DNA from: Salipiger bermudensis
GTDB lineage: Bacteria > Pseudomonadota > Alphaproteobacteria > Rhodobacterales > Rhodobacteraceae
Length of the DNA stretch: 64,000 nt
Assembly: GCF_019801965.1 (NCBI RefSeq)
Contig: NZ_JAHVIA010000003.1
Location: forward strand, 434,001-498,000
Direction of reading: 5' to 3'
In this document: piece after piece, positions 41,582 to 49,869 of the stretch
How positions within the stretch are numbered: position 1 is the first letter of the stretch
How the letters are laid out: each line of letters opens with the position of its first letter
Notes under the pieces: model-generated
The model's database searches: none
What the model was told of the DNA's origin: nothing
Seen by the model: the letters and a program-made list of their open reading frames with translations, nothing else
Position numbers and translations under genes: made by a program

Positions 41582-42552
41582 TCCGGGTTCCAGCAGGCGA
41601 ATTGGTGATCGAGCGGGCCGTCCGCCCCGGCGCGGGCCGGCTGCAGGGGCGGTGCCTCGCCGGCGCAGCGTGGCAGGGCGCGCGGGCAGCGGGTGGCGAA
41701 GCGGCAGCCCACGGGCATCTCGCTATGCGGCGGCACCGTGCCCTCGGGCGCGGTGACCTCCTTGGTGCCGATCTCGAGCACGCAGGATTTGAGCTGCTTG
41801 GTATAGGGGTGTCGGTGATACTCGAGGATGTCGCGGGCGGGACCGGATTCGACCACCTGCCCGGCATAGAGCACCACGATGCGGTCGCAGGACTGGCTGG
41901 CCAGCGCCAGGTCGTGCAGCACGAAGATGCAGCTCGCCCCGCGCGACTTCGTCTGCGCGAGGATCAGTCGCACGATCTGCGCCTGGATGGTGACGTCGAG
42001 CGCCGATGTCGGCTCGTCGGCGAGCAGCAGGTCGGGGTTGCAGGCCAGCGCGATGGCCACCATCACGCGCTGCTGCATGCCGCCCGAGAGCTGGTGCGGA
42101 TAGGCGCTCATCCGGCCCTCGGGGTCGTTGATCCCGACCGAGGTGAAGAGCTCGACGGCGCGGGTCCGCGCCTCGGCTTTCGAGAGCCCGAGGTTGCGGC
42201 GCAGCACGGTGATCAGCTGTCGCCCCACGGTGTAGGAGGGGTTCAGCGCCGAGCCGGCATCCTGGAAGATCATCGACAGCCGGCGGCCGCGCAGCTTGAC
42301 CATCTGGCGTTCGGACAGCGCCAGCAGGTCGCCGGCGCCCTCCATCTCGGCCGAGCCCTCGACCTTGGCGCCATCAAGCAGGCGCATCAGCGCCGTGGCG
42401 ATGGTCGACTTGCCGGCGCCGCTTTCGCCCACGAGGGCAAGCGTCTCGCCCTCGGCCAGAGACAGGTTCACGCGGTCGAGAATCTTGGCGGTGCCGCGAT
42501 GCACGCTGAGGTCGCGGAGGCTGAGGATCGGGTTGGAGGCCATGTCCTTCAT
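41578..42552 (-). CDS. Peptide ABC importer, ATP-binding subunit (DppD/OppD type)
   Basis: A 324-residue ATPase with VGESGAGKSTIATAL, LSGGMQQRVMVAIAL and LLADEPTSALDVT. FATRCPRALPRC near the C-terminus is the Cys-containing tail of OppD-like proteins. The start MKDMASN at 42552 overlaps the permease stop by 4 nt; the Met at 42543 is an alternative. It would pair with the next ATPase to power uptake. Confidence 0.87.
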   Translation of the reverse strand: MKDMASNPILSLRDLSVHRGTAKILDRVNLSLAEGETLALVGESGAGKSTIATALMRLLDGAKVEGSAEMEGAGDLLALSERQMVKLRGRRLSMIFQDAGSALNPSYTVGRQLITVLRRNLGLSKAEARTRAVELFTSVGINDPEGRMSAYPHQLSGGMQQRVMVAIALACNPDLLLADEPTSALDVTIQAQIVRLILAQTKSRGASCIFVLHDLALASQSCDRIVVLYAGQVVESGPARDILEYHRHPYTKQLKSCVLEIGTKEVTAPEGTVPPHSEMPVGCRFATRCPRALPRCAGEAPPLQPARAGADGPLDHQFACWNPE

Positions 42553-43448
42553 GCGCCCCTCCGGAGCTTGGGGTCGAACTCCTCGCGGATGCCGTCGCCG
42601 ACGATCGACAGCGCGATCAGCAGCAGCGCGAGCGCGAAGCCGGGCATCGCCGACATCCACGCGGCGAAGCTGACGAAGGCACGGCCCTCGGCGATCATCA
42701 GGCCCCAGTCGGGGGTGGGGGGCGTCACGCCGATGCCGAGGAAGGAGAGCGACGAGGAGACGAGGATCGCCTCGGAGATGCGGATGGTGACCTGCACCGC
42801 CAGCGGAAAGATCACGTTGGGCAGCACGTGGCGCCAGATCACCTTGAGATAGGGGATCGACATCAGCGTCGCGGCCTCGACGAAGAGCTGCACGCGCACC
42901 TGCATCACGTCGGCGCGCACGGTGCGCGCGAAGGGGCCGATCATCGACAGGCCCACCGCCACGACGACCTTGTCGACGCCCTGACCGAGGATGGCGATGA
43001 ACGCCACCGCGAGGATCAGCGAGGGCAGCGCGAGGATCGAGTCGATGAGCCGCATCAGCGCCCATTCAAGCCAGCCGCCCGACAGCCCGGCGGCCAGCCC
43101 GATGACGAGGCCGCCTGCGGCGCCGATCAGCACCGAGAAAATGCCGATGATCAGCGCGTAGCGGGCGCCGTAGATGACCCGGCTCAGGATGTCCTGGCCG
43201 TAGCTGTCGGTGCCCAGCGGGTGCGCCACGCTCGGCGCCTGCATCATCGCGTTGATGTCCTGCATCACCGGATCATAGGGCGCCACGAACGGCGCGAAGA
43301 TCGCCGCCAGAACGTAGGCCGCGGCCACGATCAGCGCGATCGTGAAGAACGGGCGGCGCAGGAAGATCGAGCGCCGGCCGGTCTTAGCCTTTTTCGGCGG
43401 CTCGGCGGGCGGCAGGGTGGTCGGGGCTTCGGGAGTCTGGATGCTCAT
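42549..43448 (-). CDS. Peptide ABC importer permease (DppC type)
   Basis: A 299-residue permease with six main helices. HPLGTDSYGQDILSRVIYGAR is the classic DppC/OppC segment after helix 1, and the EAATLMSIPYLKVIWRHVLPN loop contacts the ATPase. A Pro/Lys-rich cytoplasmic tail precedes helix 1. Its start overlaps the DppB-type gene stop by 4 nt. Confidence 0.88.
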   Translation of the reverse strand: MSIQTPEAPTTLPPAEPPKKAKTGRRSIFLRRPFFTIALIVAAAYVLAAIFAPFVAPYDPVMQDINAMMQAPSVAHPLGTDSYGQDILSRVIYGARYALIIGIFSVLIGAAGGLVIGLAAGLSGGWLEWALMRLIDSILALPSLILAVAFIAILGQGVDKVVVAVGLSMIGPFARTVRADVMQVRVQLFVEAATLMSIPYLKVIWRHVLPNVIFPLAVQVTIRISEAILVSSSLSFLGIGVTPPTPDWGLMIAEGRAFVSFAAWMSAMPGFALALLLIALSIVGDGIREEFDPKLRRGA

Positions 43449-44395
43449 TTCCGTGCCCTCAGCCGCGGGTCGAGGAAGGGATAGGAGAGGTCCACGAGGA
43501 GGTTCACTCCGATGAAGAGGGTGGCGGTCATCATCACGCCGGCCTGCACGACCATGTATTCCCGGCCCAGAACGGCGGAGGTCAGCATCTGGCCGATGCC
43601 CGGCAGGTTGAAGACCGTCTCGGTCAGCACCGTGCCCTGCAGCAGCACACCGAGCTGAAGCCCGAGGATGGTCACCAGCGGCATCGCGATGTTGCGCACG
43701 CCATGCACCCAGATCACCCGCCACGACGGCTCGCCGCGCGCGCGGGCGGCGGCGATGTAGGGCTGCTCCATCACCTCGATGAGGGTGGCGCGGGTGAGGC
43801 GGGTGATCATGGCGATGAAATAGGTGGAAAGCGTCAGTCCGGGCAGGATCATGTGATAGATGCCGCCCCAGAAATCCTGCCACGGCGAGACGTAGCCCAT
43901 CACCGGGAAGAGCTGCATCTTCACCGCGAAGAACCAGATCAGCAGGATGCCGAGCAGGAAGGAAGGGAAAGCGGTGCCGGTCAGGGCCAGCACCGCGGCG
44001 CCCGCGTCGAACGCGGTGTCCTTCTTGACCGCCGACAGCACGCCGAGTGGCACGCCGATCAGGATCGCGAAGGCGAGGGAGAAGGAGGCGAGCGTCAGCG
44101 TGACGGGCAGCGCCTCCTTGAAGGCATAGGTAAAGATATCCGTCCGGGCGACATAGGACGTGCCCCAATCACCCTGCACGAACCTCACCGCCCAGTCGGC
44201 ATATTGCGCGAGGAAGGGCTGATCCAGCCCCAGCTCGGCGGTGAGCGACTCATACGCTTCCTGCGAGTACTCCGATCCCAGCATGATCTGGATCGGGTCG
44301 CCCGGCGCCAGCTTCAGAAGTCCGAAGCTGGCCACCGAGACGACGAACAGCACGACAAGCGTCTGCGCGATCTTTCCCAGTGCCTGTCCCCACAT
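43445..44395 (-). CDS. Peptide ABC importer permease (DppB type)
   Basis: A 316-residue permease starting MWGQALGKIAQTLVVLFVVS. The region PGDPIQIMLG after helix 1 and the ARARGEPSWRVIWVHGVRN loop are typical of DppB/OppB. Its first base overlaps the last base of the binding-protein gene, so translation of the two is closely linked. Confidence 0.88.
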   Translation of the reverse strand: MWGQALGKIAQTLVVLFVVSVASFGLLKLAPGDPIQIMLGSEYSQEAYESLTAELGLDQPFLAQYADWAVRFVQGDWGTSYVARTDIFTYAFKEALPVTLTLASFSLAFAILIGVPLGVLSAVKKDTAFDAGAAVLALTGTAFPSFLLGILLIWFFAVKMQLFPVMGYVSPWQDFWGGIYHMILPGLTLSTYFIAMITRLTRATLIEVMEQPYIAAARARGEPSWRVIWVHGVRNIAMPLVTILGLQLGVLLQGTVLTETVFNLPGIGQMLTSAVLGREYMVVQAGVMMTATLFIGVNLLVDLSYPFLDPRLRARK

Positions 44396-46002
44396 CAGGC
44401 GAGGCTCACCGTGTGCAGGTTCACGAGGTCGGCGGGAATGTATTCAAAGCCCTGCACCTTGTTCGAGAACACCTTGTAGATCGGCATATGCGCCATCACG
44501 GCGATGCCGGCCTCATCCATGAGCAGATCCTCGGCCTTGTAGTAGAGCTCCTTGCGGGCCTCCGGCTCGAGCACCACCTGCGCCTGCGCGCAGAGCTCGT
44601 CGAACTCGGTGTTGATCCACTTGCCGAAGTTCCACGCGCCGTCCGAGCGGAACTCGGGATAAAGCGTTTCGTCCGGGTCGAGGTCGGCCACCCACTCGAA
44701 ATCGTAAAGGTCGAAATCGCCCTCGTTGCGGCGCTTCACCCAGGCGGCGGGCTCGATCAGCTCGAGGTTCGCCTTGATGCCGATCTGGGCCAGCATCGGC
44801 GCCACGGTCTGGGCGACACGGGTGCCGACCGGACCACGCTCGGCCATCATGTAGGTCACCTCGACCTCGCCCTGGTTGGCGGCCTTGGCGCGGAACTCCT
44901 TGGCCTTCTCGAGATCGAACCACTGGCCGCGGCCCGAGGTCGCGATGTTGGGATCGAAGAAATCGGTCATCGGCGGGGAGATCGGCGTGTAGGCCTGCTG
45001 GGCGCGGCCGAAATAGGCCTGCTTCACGAGGGTCTCGCGATCCAGGGCCCATGCCACGGCGCGGCGCAGGTTGATGTCGTCAAACGGCGCACGGGCGCAG
45101 TTCATGCCGACGAAGGTGTAGTTGCCCTCGATCTCGCCGTAGAGCGTGGCGTTCGGGAAGGCGTCGACCTGATCGACCAGCTGCATCGGGCAGTCGGTCA
45201 TGCCGTCGATCTGACCGGCCATCAGGGCGGCCAGCGCGGTCGAGGCTTCGTTCATCAGAACGAAGGTGACGCGCTCGAGCTTGGGCAGGCCTTCCTCGAA
45301 ATACTCGGTGTTGGCTTCCAGCTCGATGGCATCGTTCTCGCGCCAGGAGACGAACTTGAACGGGCCGGTGCCGACCGGGTTGCGGCCATAATCGGCGCCG
45401 TATTTCTGCACGGCGGCGGGGCTGACGATGGTGCCGGCGCGGCCGGTCGAGCCGTTCAGCGCCACGGGCAGGAAGGCGTAGGGCTGCGAGAAGTGCAGCT
45501 TGAAGGTCAGGTCGTCGATGATCTCGATCTCGTCGAGCAGCGCCAGTTTCCAGGCGTGCGGCGACTTGGGTTCGCCTTCCTTCACGCGCAGCAGCGAGAA
45601 CTTCACGGCTTCGGCGTTGCACGGCGTGCCGTCGTGGAACATCACGCCTTCGCGCAGCTTGAACACGTGGGTCTTGTCGTCCTCGAGATCCCAGGTTTCG
45701 GCCAGATCGGGCTCGAAGGACACGTTGGTGCCGTCATAGGCGATCTTGAGCAGGCCGTTGTGAATGTTGTTGATGATCTGGATCGCCGAGAGGAACCCGG
45801 TGAAATGCGGGTCCAGCGTGTCGATCACCTTGATCGACGCGATCTTGAGGTGGCCGCTCTGCTGGGCGCGGGCGATGCCCGGCGCGCCGGTGGAGGCGGC
45901 TGCGGTCAGAAGGCCGGCGCCCATCCCCTTGAGCACGGCCCGGCGTCCGAATCGCGCCGAGAGGCGCTCGGCCAGGACCTTCTTGTGATCTACCTTCGTC
46001 AT
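44395..46002 (-). CDS. Peptide ABC importer, solute-binding protein (family 5)
   Basis: A 535-residue periplasmic binding protein. RFGRRAVLKGMGAGLLTAA is a twin-arginine-like signal peptide ending in ARA, so export by Tat is likely. The mature protein has LKIASIKVIDTLDPHFT, ETWDLEDDKTHVFKLREGV and NPVGTGPFKFVSW, all standard for SBP family 5 (DppA, GsiB). AAGGA lies before the ATG. It is the first gene of a six-gene operon, divergent from the GntR regulator. Confidence 0.88.
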   Translation of the reverse strand: MTKVDHKKVLAERLSARFGRRAVLKGMGAGLLTAAASTGAPGIARAQQSGHLKIASIKVIDTLDPHFTGFLSAIQIINNIHNGLLKIAYDGTNVSFEPDLAETWDLEDDKTHVFKLREGVMFHDGTPCNAEAVKFSLLRVKEGEPKSPHAWKLALLDEIEIIDDLTFKLHFSQPYAFLPVALNGSTGRAGTIVSPAAVQKYGADYGRNPVGTGPFKFVSWRENDAIELEANTEYFEEGLPKLERVTFVLMNEASTALAALMAGQIDGMTDCPMQLVDQVDAFPNATLYGEIEGNYTFVGMNCARAPFDDINLRRAVAWALDRETLVKQAYFGRAQQAYTPISPPMTDFFDPNIATSGRGQWFDLEKAKEFRAKAANQGEVEVTYMMAERGPVGTRVAQTVAPMLAQIGIKANLELIEPAAWVKRRNEGDFDLYDFEWVADLDPDETLYPEFRSDGAWNFGKWINTEFDELCAQAQVVLEPEARKELYYKAEDLLMDEAGIAVMAHMPIYKVFSNKVQGFEYIPADLVNLHTVSLA

Positions 46003-46172
46003 TCCTTGTCTCTCCTGTTGGCATGGTCTCCTCCCTTTTTGTCCTTAGAGGCCAGTGCCTTTGTCGCGGCCCGGTTGTTCCCGGATCTCGCCCGCCTCGG
46101 CCTGGTTTCGAGGCGTTTTTGTCGATGTCTCCCTAATCATGCGACGTTGTTATGAATTCAACTTGTCCAGAC

Positions 46173-46182
46173 ATGTATACAT
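46173..46182. promoter_or_regulatory. Palindrome likely bound by the GntR-type regulator
   Basis: ATGTATACAT is a perfect 10-bp palindrome in the 222-bp gap between the binding-protein gene and the regulator gene. Its TGTATACA core fits the operator form known for FCD-type GntR proteins (TnGTATACnA). It lies 43 bp upstream of the preferred regulator start. It could control both directions. Confidence 0.55.
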
Positions 46183-46224
46183 ATGCAAGATAAAAGTGCT
46201 CCAAACGTGAGAGGTGGACGACAG

Positions 46225-46866
46225 ATGTCTATTCGCACGGCAGAAAACATTTTCGAGACCCTGGTCGACGGCATCGTGGCCGGGCGGATGCCTCCGGGTG
46301 AGCCGCTGGTGGAGAAGGCGCTGGCCGAGCAGTTCGGTGTGTCGCGTACGCCGGTGCGCGAGGCGCTGCACCGGCTCGAGCAGGCCAGCCTCGCCGAACG
46401 CGGCGCGCGCCGTGCCTTCTTTGTGCGCCAGATGGCACCCGACGATCTGGCCGAGCTCTTCGAGGCCGCGGGCGAGGTCGAGAGCGGGCTGGCGGCGCTG
46501 GCGGCCAACCGCATGAGTGAGATCGAGCGCCGCAAGCTCGAGGCGATTCTCGCTGAGGGCGATGCCTGCGACGATCCCGAAGCCTACGGCGCGATCAACG
46601 CCCGCTTTCACGACACCATCAAGAGCGGCGCCCGCAACGCCATCCTCGCCGCCACGCTCGACGAGCTGAACCTGCGCACGCTGGCCTGGCGTGCCGCCAA
46701 TTTCCACGAAGACGCCTCGCGGCTCGAAACCTCGCGCGCCGAGCACCGCGGCATCACCGAGGCCATTCTCGCCCAGGACGCCGAGACCACGCGGCGGCTG
46801 ATGCGCAGCCACGTGGCGTCGTCCTACATCGTATTGACCGATATCCTTGCCCGCCGGGCGGAGTGA
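46225..46866 (+). CDS. GntR family regulator, FCD subfamily
   Basis: A 213-residue regulator starting MSIRTAENIFETLVDG. Residues 1-70 are the winged helix (PPGEPLVEKALAEQFGVSRTPVREALHRLE). The rest is an FCD ligand domain; ARFHDTIKSGARN and EHRGITEAI hold His residues expected to bind a metal. ATG at 46225 is preferred over 46183 because AGAGGTGG lies before it and because the upstream Met abuts the palindrome. It probably senses a metabolite linked to the peptide transporter operon. Confidence 0.85.
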   Translation: MSIRTAENIFETLVDGIVAGRMPPGEPLVEKALAEQFGVSRTPVREALHRLEQASLAERGARRAFFVRQMAPDDLAELFEAAGEVESGLAALAANRMSEIERRKLEAILAEGDACDDPEAYGAINARFHDTIKSGARNAILAATLDELNLRTLAWRAANFHEDASRLETSRAEHRGITEAILAQDAETTRRLMRSHVASSYIVLTDILARRAE

Positions 46867-46904
46867 TCCGTGCCTATGCCGCCCCTGCCATTCTGGAGAC
46901 CTAC

Positions 46905-47729
46905 ATGCCCGATTTGACACTGACGCTGGAACTGCTGCTCTTCATGGTGGTGATAGGAGGCTTCGCGGGGGTGCTCGCTGGGCTTCTCGGCGTCGGCGGG
47001 GGCATCGTTCTGGTGCCGGCCTTTTTCTTCACCTTTCAGGCGCTGGGCTATGACGGGCCCCAGACCATGCAGGTCTGCCTTGCCACCTCGCTGGCGACGA
47101 TCATCGTCACCTCGCTGCGCTCGGTGATCAGCCACAACCGCAAGGGCGCGGTCGACTGGGAGATCCTCAGGGGCTGGGCGCCGGGCATCGTCATCGGCGC
47201 GATTGTGGGCATGCTGGCCGCTTCGGCGCTGAAATCCACCAGCCTGCAGGTGATCTTTGGCGTGCTGGCGCTGGTGATCGGCGCCTACATGGCCTTCGGC
47301 AAGCGCAGCTGGCGGCTGGCCGAGGCGATGCCGAGCGGCGGCAAGCAATACATCTATTCCCCCGCGGTGGGCTTCCTGTCGGTGCTGATGGGCATCGGCG
47401 GCGGCAGCTTCGGCGTGCCGCTAATGAGCCTGCACAACGTGCCGATCCACCGCGCAGTGGCCACCGCCGCCGGCTTCGGCGTGCTGATCGCGGTGCCCTC
47501 GGCGGTGGGCTTCCTGCTGCTGACCATCGAGCCGGGCTCGCGCCCGCCCTTCACCCTCGGCGCGGTCAACCTGCCGGGCTTTCTCGTGGTGATCGCGATG
47601 ACGCTGCTCACCGCGCCGCTGGGCGTCAAGCTCGCCCACGCAATGGACCCGGCGCCGCTCAAGAAGCTGTTCGGCGCGTTCCTGATCCTCGTGGCGCTCA
47701 ACATGCTGCGCAAGGCGATCATGGGCTGA
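46905..47729 (+). CDS. TauE/SafE family sulfite/organic anion permease
   Basis: A 274-residue membrane protein with eight hydrophobic segments in two repeats. LAGLLGVGGGIVLVPAFF in repeat 1 and LMGIGGGSFGVPLMSL in repeat 2 are the TauE/SafE signatures. ATG at 46905 has GGAG 6 nt upstream and is preferred to GTG at 46863. It lies 38 nt after the GntR gene on the same strand. Members export sulfite, sulfoacetate or similar anions. Confidence 0.83.
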   Translation: MPDLTLTLELLLFMVVIGGFAGVLAGLLGVGGGIVLVPAFFFTFQALGYDGPQTMQVCLATSLATIIVTSLRSVISHNRKGAVDWEILRGWAPGIVIGAIVGMLAASALKSTSLQVIFGVLALVIGAYMAFGKRSWRLAEAMPSGGKQYIYSPAVGFLSVLMGIGGGSFGVPLMSLHNVPIHRAVATAAGFGVLIAVPSAVGFLLLTIEPGSRPPFTLGAVNLPGFLVVIAMTLLTAPLGVKLAHAMDPAPLKKLFGAFLILVALNMLRKAIMG

Positions 47730-47767
47730 GCGCGCCGCGCCATGTGGCTGATGCTTCGAGTTGCCGC

Positions 47768-47801
47768 ATGGCACGCCGGTGCAAACACCGGTTGCTGCCA
47801 T
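47768..47801. terminator. Nested stem-loop downstream of the TauE/SafE gene
   Basis: CCGGTG-caaa-CACCGG (47776-47791) is enclosed by ATGGCA (47768-47773) and TGCCAT (47796-47801). A second GC-rich hairpin, ctgcggccc with gggcccgcag, lies about 27 bp on. There is no T-run. The pair lies in the 207-bp gap before the Mla-type operon and may separate the two transcripts. Confidence 0.4.
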
Positions 47802-47936
47802 CCTCAAAGACGATACCGTGCTTTCGATCCTGCGGCCCGGACTTCGGGGCCCGCAGGGTCGTGCATGGCATTCCCGGCCTGAGCCCGTCGTACCCCCTCG
47901 GGCCGCGCGACCGGTGCCGGAGCAGAGGCGAGGCAG

Positions 47937-49067
47937 ATGGCGGAACAAGGACGGATCGAGCTCGATCTCTCCGAGACGGCGACGGAGGCGGTGTTGCGCC
48001 TCTCCGGCGTATTGTCGGTGCGCACCGTCAGCCCGCTGCGCGACCGCCTCTCCGCCCTGAACTTCGACCGTCCGCTGGTCGTCGACCTTGCCTCCGTGGA
48101 GCGCATCGACACCGCCGGGGCTTGGCTTCTGGCCGAGCTTGAAGCCCGCGCGACCGCGAACGGCGCGTCGCTCGCGCTGCGCAACGCCGGCGACACGACC
48201 ATGCAACTGCTCGACAACGTGCGTCAGGCGCGCCCGCAGCGCGAAGAACGGCCTCCCGCGCCGCGCGGTGTTCGGGCGCTGCTCGACCAGACCGGCCGCG
48301 CAGTGGTTGGCACGGCCGGCTATTTCGCCGATCTGACCGGCTTTCTCGGCCTGTTCCTCGCTCGGCTGGCACGGCTGCTGCGCCATCCCTCCCAGTTCCG
48401 CCTCACCGCGCTGGTGGCGCATTGCGAGGATGTCGGCTTGCGCGCCGTGCCGATCGTGGCGCTGATGTCGTTCCTGATCGGCGTGGTGCTGGCCTTTCAG
48501 GGCTCCGAGCAGCTGCGGCAGTTCGGCGCCGAGGTCTTCGTGGTCGATCTGATTGCCATCTCGGTGCTGCGCGAGCTGGGCATCCTGCTCACCGCGATCA
48601 TCGTGGCGGGCCGCACCGCCTCGGCCTTCACCGCAGCGATCGGCTCGATGAAGATGCGCGAGGAGATCGACGCTATGCGCACGCTCGGGCTCGATCCGGC
48701 GGTGATGCTCTTCGTGCCGCGCATCCTCGCATTGCTGCTGATGCTGCCGATCCTCGGGCTGATCGCCGATTTCATGGGCCTTTTCGGCGGTGCGTTGATG
48801 GCGTGGCTCGAGCTTGGCATCTCGCCGTCGATGTTCGTCACGCGGCTGATCGAAGGCACCGGGGTCGGCCATCTCTTCGTCGGGCTGGTCAAGGCACCGG
48901 CCTTCGCGCTGATCATCGGCGTGGTGGGCTGCCACGCGGGCATGCAGGTCAAGGGCAACGCCGAGTCGCTGGGGCGGATGACTTCGGGCGCGGTGGTCGC
49001 GGCGATCTTCGCGGTGATCCTCGCCGACGCGCTGTTCTCGGTGTTCTTCGCGAAGGTGGGCATATGA
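47937..49067 (+). CDS. mlaE: MlaE-type permease with fused STAS domain
   Basis: A 376-residue protein. Residues 1-100 are a STAS domain (RPLVVDLASVERIDTAGAWLL) like MlaB. Residues about 120-376 are the MlaE permease with LRELGILLTAIIVAGRTASAF and GSMKMREEIDAMRTLGLDP, the conserved coupling region. In E. coli MlaB and MlaE are separate proteins; here they are one chain. The Mla complex moves phospholipids between inner and outer membrane. Its stop overlaps the ATPase start. Confidence 0.87.
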   Translation: MAEQGRIELDLSETATEAVLRLSGVLSVRTVSPLRDRLSALNFDRPLVVDLASVERIDTAGAWLLAELEARATANGASLALRNAGDTTMQLLDNVRQARPQREERPPAPRGVRALLDQTGRAVVGTAGYFADLTGFLGLFLARLARLLRHPSQFRLTALVAHCEDVGLRAVPIVALMSFLIGVVLAFQGSEQLRQFGAEVFVVDLIAISVLRELGILLTAIIVAGRTASAFTAAIGSMKMREEIDAMRTLGLDPAVMLFVPRILALLLMLPILGLIADFMGLFGGALMAWLELGISPSMFVTRLIEGTGVGHLFVGLVKAPAFALIIGVVGCHAGMQVKGNAESLGRMTSGAVVAAIFAVILADALFSVFFAKVGI

Positions 49068-49867
49068 GCGGGGCTGTGACACCGGCAGAGCGCGAGGCGG
49101 TGATCCGGGTGCGCGGGCTGAAGAACCAGTTCGGCAATCACGTGGTGCACGAGGATCTCGACCTCGACGTCTATCGCGGCGAGATCCTCGGCGTGGTCGG
49201 CGGCTCGGGCACCGGCAAGTCGGTCTTGCTGCGCACCATCACCGGTCTCCAGACCCCGGCGGCGGGCGAAATCGAGGTGTTCGGTGTCGACGTGCTGGCG
49301 CGCGGCGCCGGGCGTGACAGCCTCGACGACCGCTGGGGCGTGATGTTTCAGGATGGCGCGCTGTTTTCGTCGCTGACCGTGCGCGAGAATATCGAGGTGC
49401 CGATGAAGGCGGTGCCGGGGCTGGCCCCCGACATCCGGCGCGAGCTGGCGGATCTGAAGATCTCGATGGTCGGGCTGCCGTATCTCGCGGGGGATCTCTA
49501 CCCCTCCGAGCTCTCGGGCGGGATGCGCAAGCGGGCCGGTCTGGCGCGGGCGCTGGCGCTCGACCCGGAGATCGTGTTTCTCGACGAGCCCACGGCGGGG
49601 CTTGACCCCATCGGCGCGGCGGCCTTCGATACGTTGATCCGTAACCTCAGCCAGTCTCTTGGACTCACGGTGTTTCTCGTGACACATGATCTCGACACGC
49701 TCTACGCGATCTGCGACCGCATCGCCGTGCTCTCCGAGCGCCGCGTGCTGGTGACCGGCAGCCTCGACGACATGCTCGAGGTCGACGATCCGTGGGTGCG
49801 CGAATATTTCCACGGGCCGCGCGCCCGGGCGGCATTTGCCGACTCTGAAGCAGGCAGGGGAGACTGA
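49064..49867 (+). CDS. mlaF: MlaF-type ATP-binding protein
   Basis: A 267-residue ATPase with VGGSGTGKSVLLRTI (Walker A), LSGGMRKRAGLARAL (signature) and FLDEPTAGLDPIGA (Walker B). The GGSGTGKS variant and the region around FQDGALFSSLTVREN are characteristic of MlaF/Ttg2A ATPases. ATG at 49064 overlaps the mlaE stop by 4 nt. It powers the permease encoded just before it. Confidence 0.88.
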   Translation: MSGAVTPAEREAVIRVRGLKNQFGNHVVHEDLDLDVYRGEILGVVGGSGTGKSVLLRTITGLQTPAAGEIEVFGVDVLARGAGRDSLDDRWGVMFQDGALFSSLTVRENIEVPMKAVPGLAPDIRRELADLKISMVGLPYLAGDLYPSELSGGMRKRAGLARALALDPEIVFLDEPTAGLDPIGAAAFDTLIRNLSQSLGLTVFLVTHDLDTLYAICDRIAVLSERRVLVTGSLDDMLEVDDPWVREYFHGPRARAAFADSEAGRGD

Positions 49868-49869
49868 CG

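Noticed and set aside
40307-41608. A 433-codon plus-strand frame over the peptide ATPase gene
   Set aside because: The minus strand carries Walker A, signature and Walker B motifs; the plus-strand product has none.
46183-46224. Earlier start (MQDKSAPN) for the GntR-type regulator
   Set aside because: It directly abuts the palindromic operator and lacks a ribosome binding site; the ATG at 46225 has a good one.
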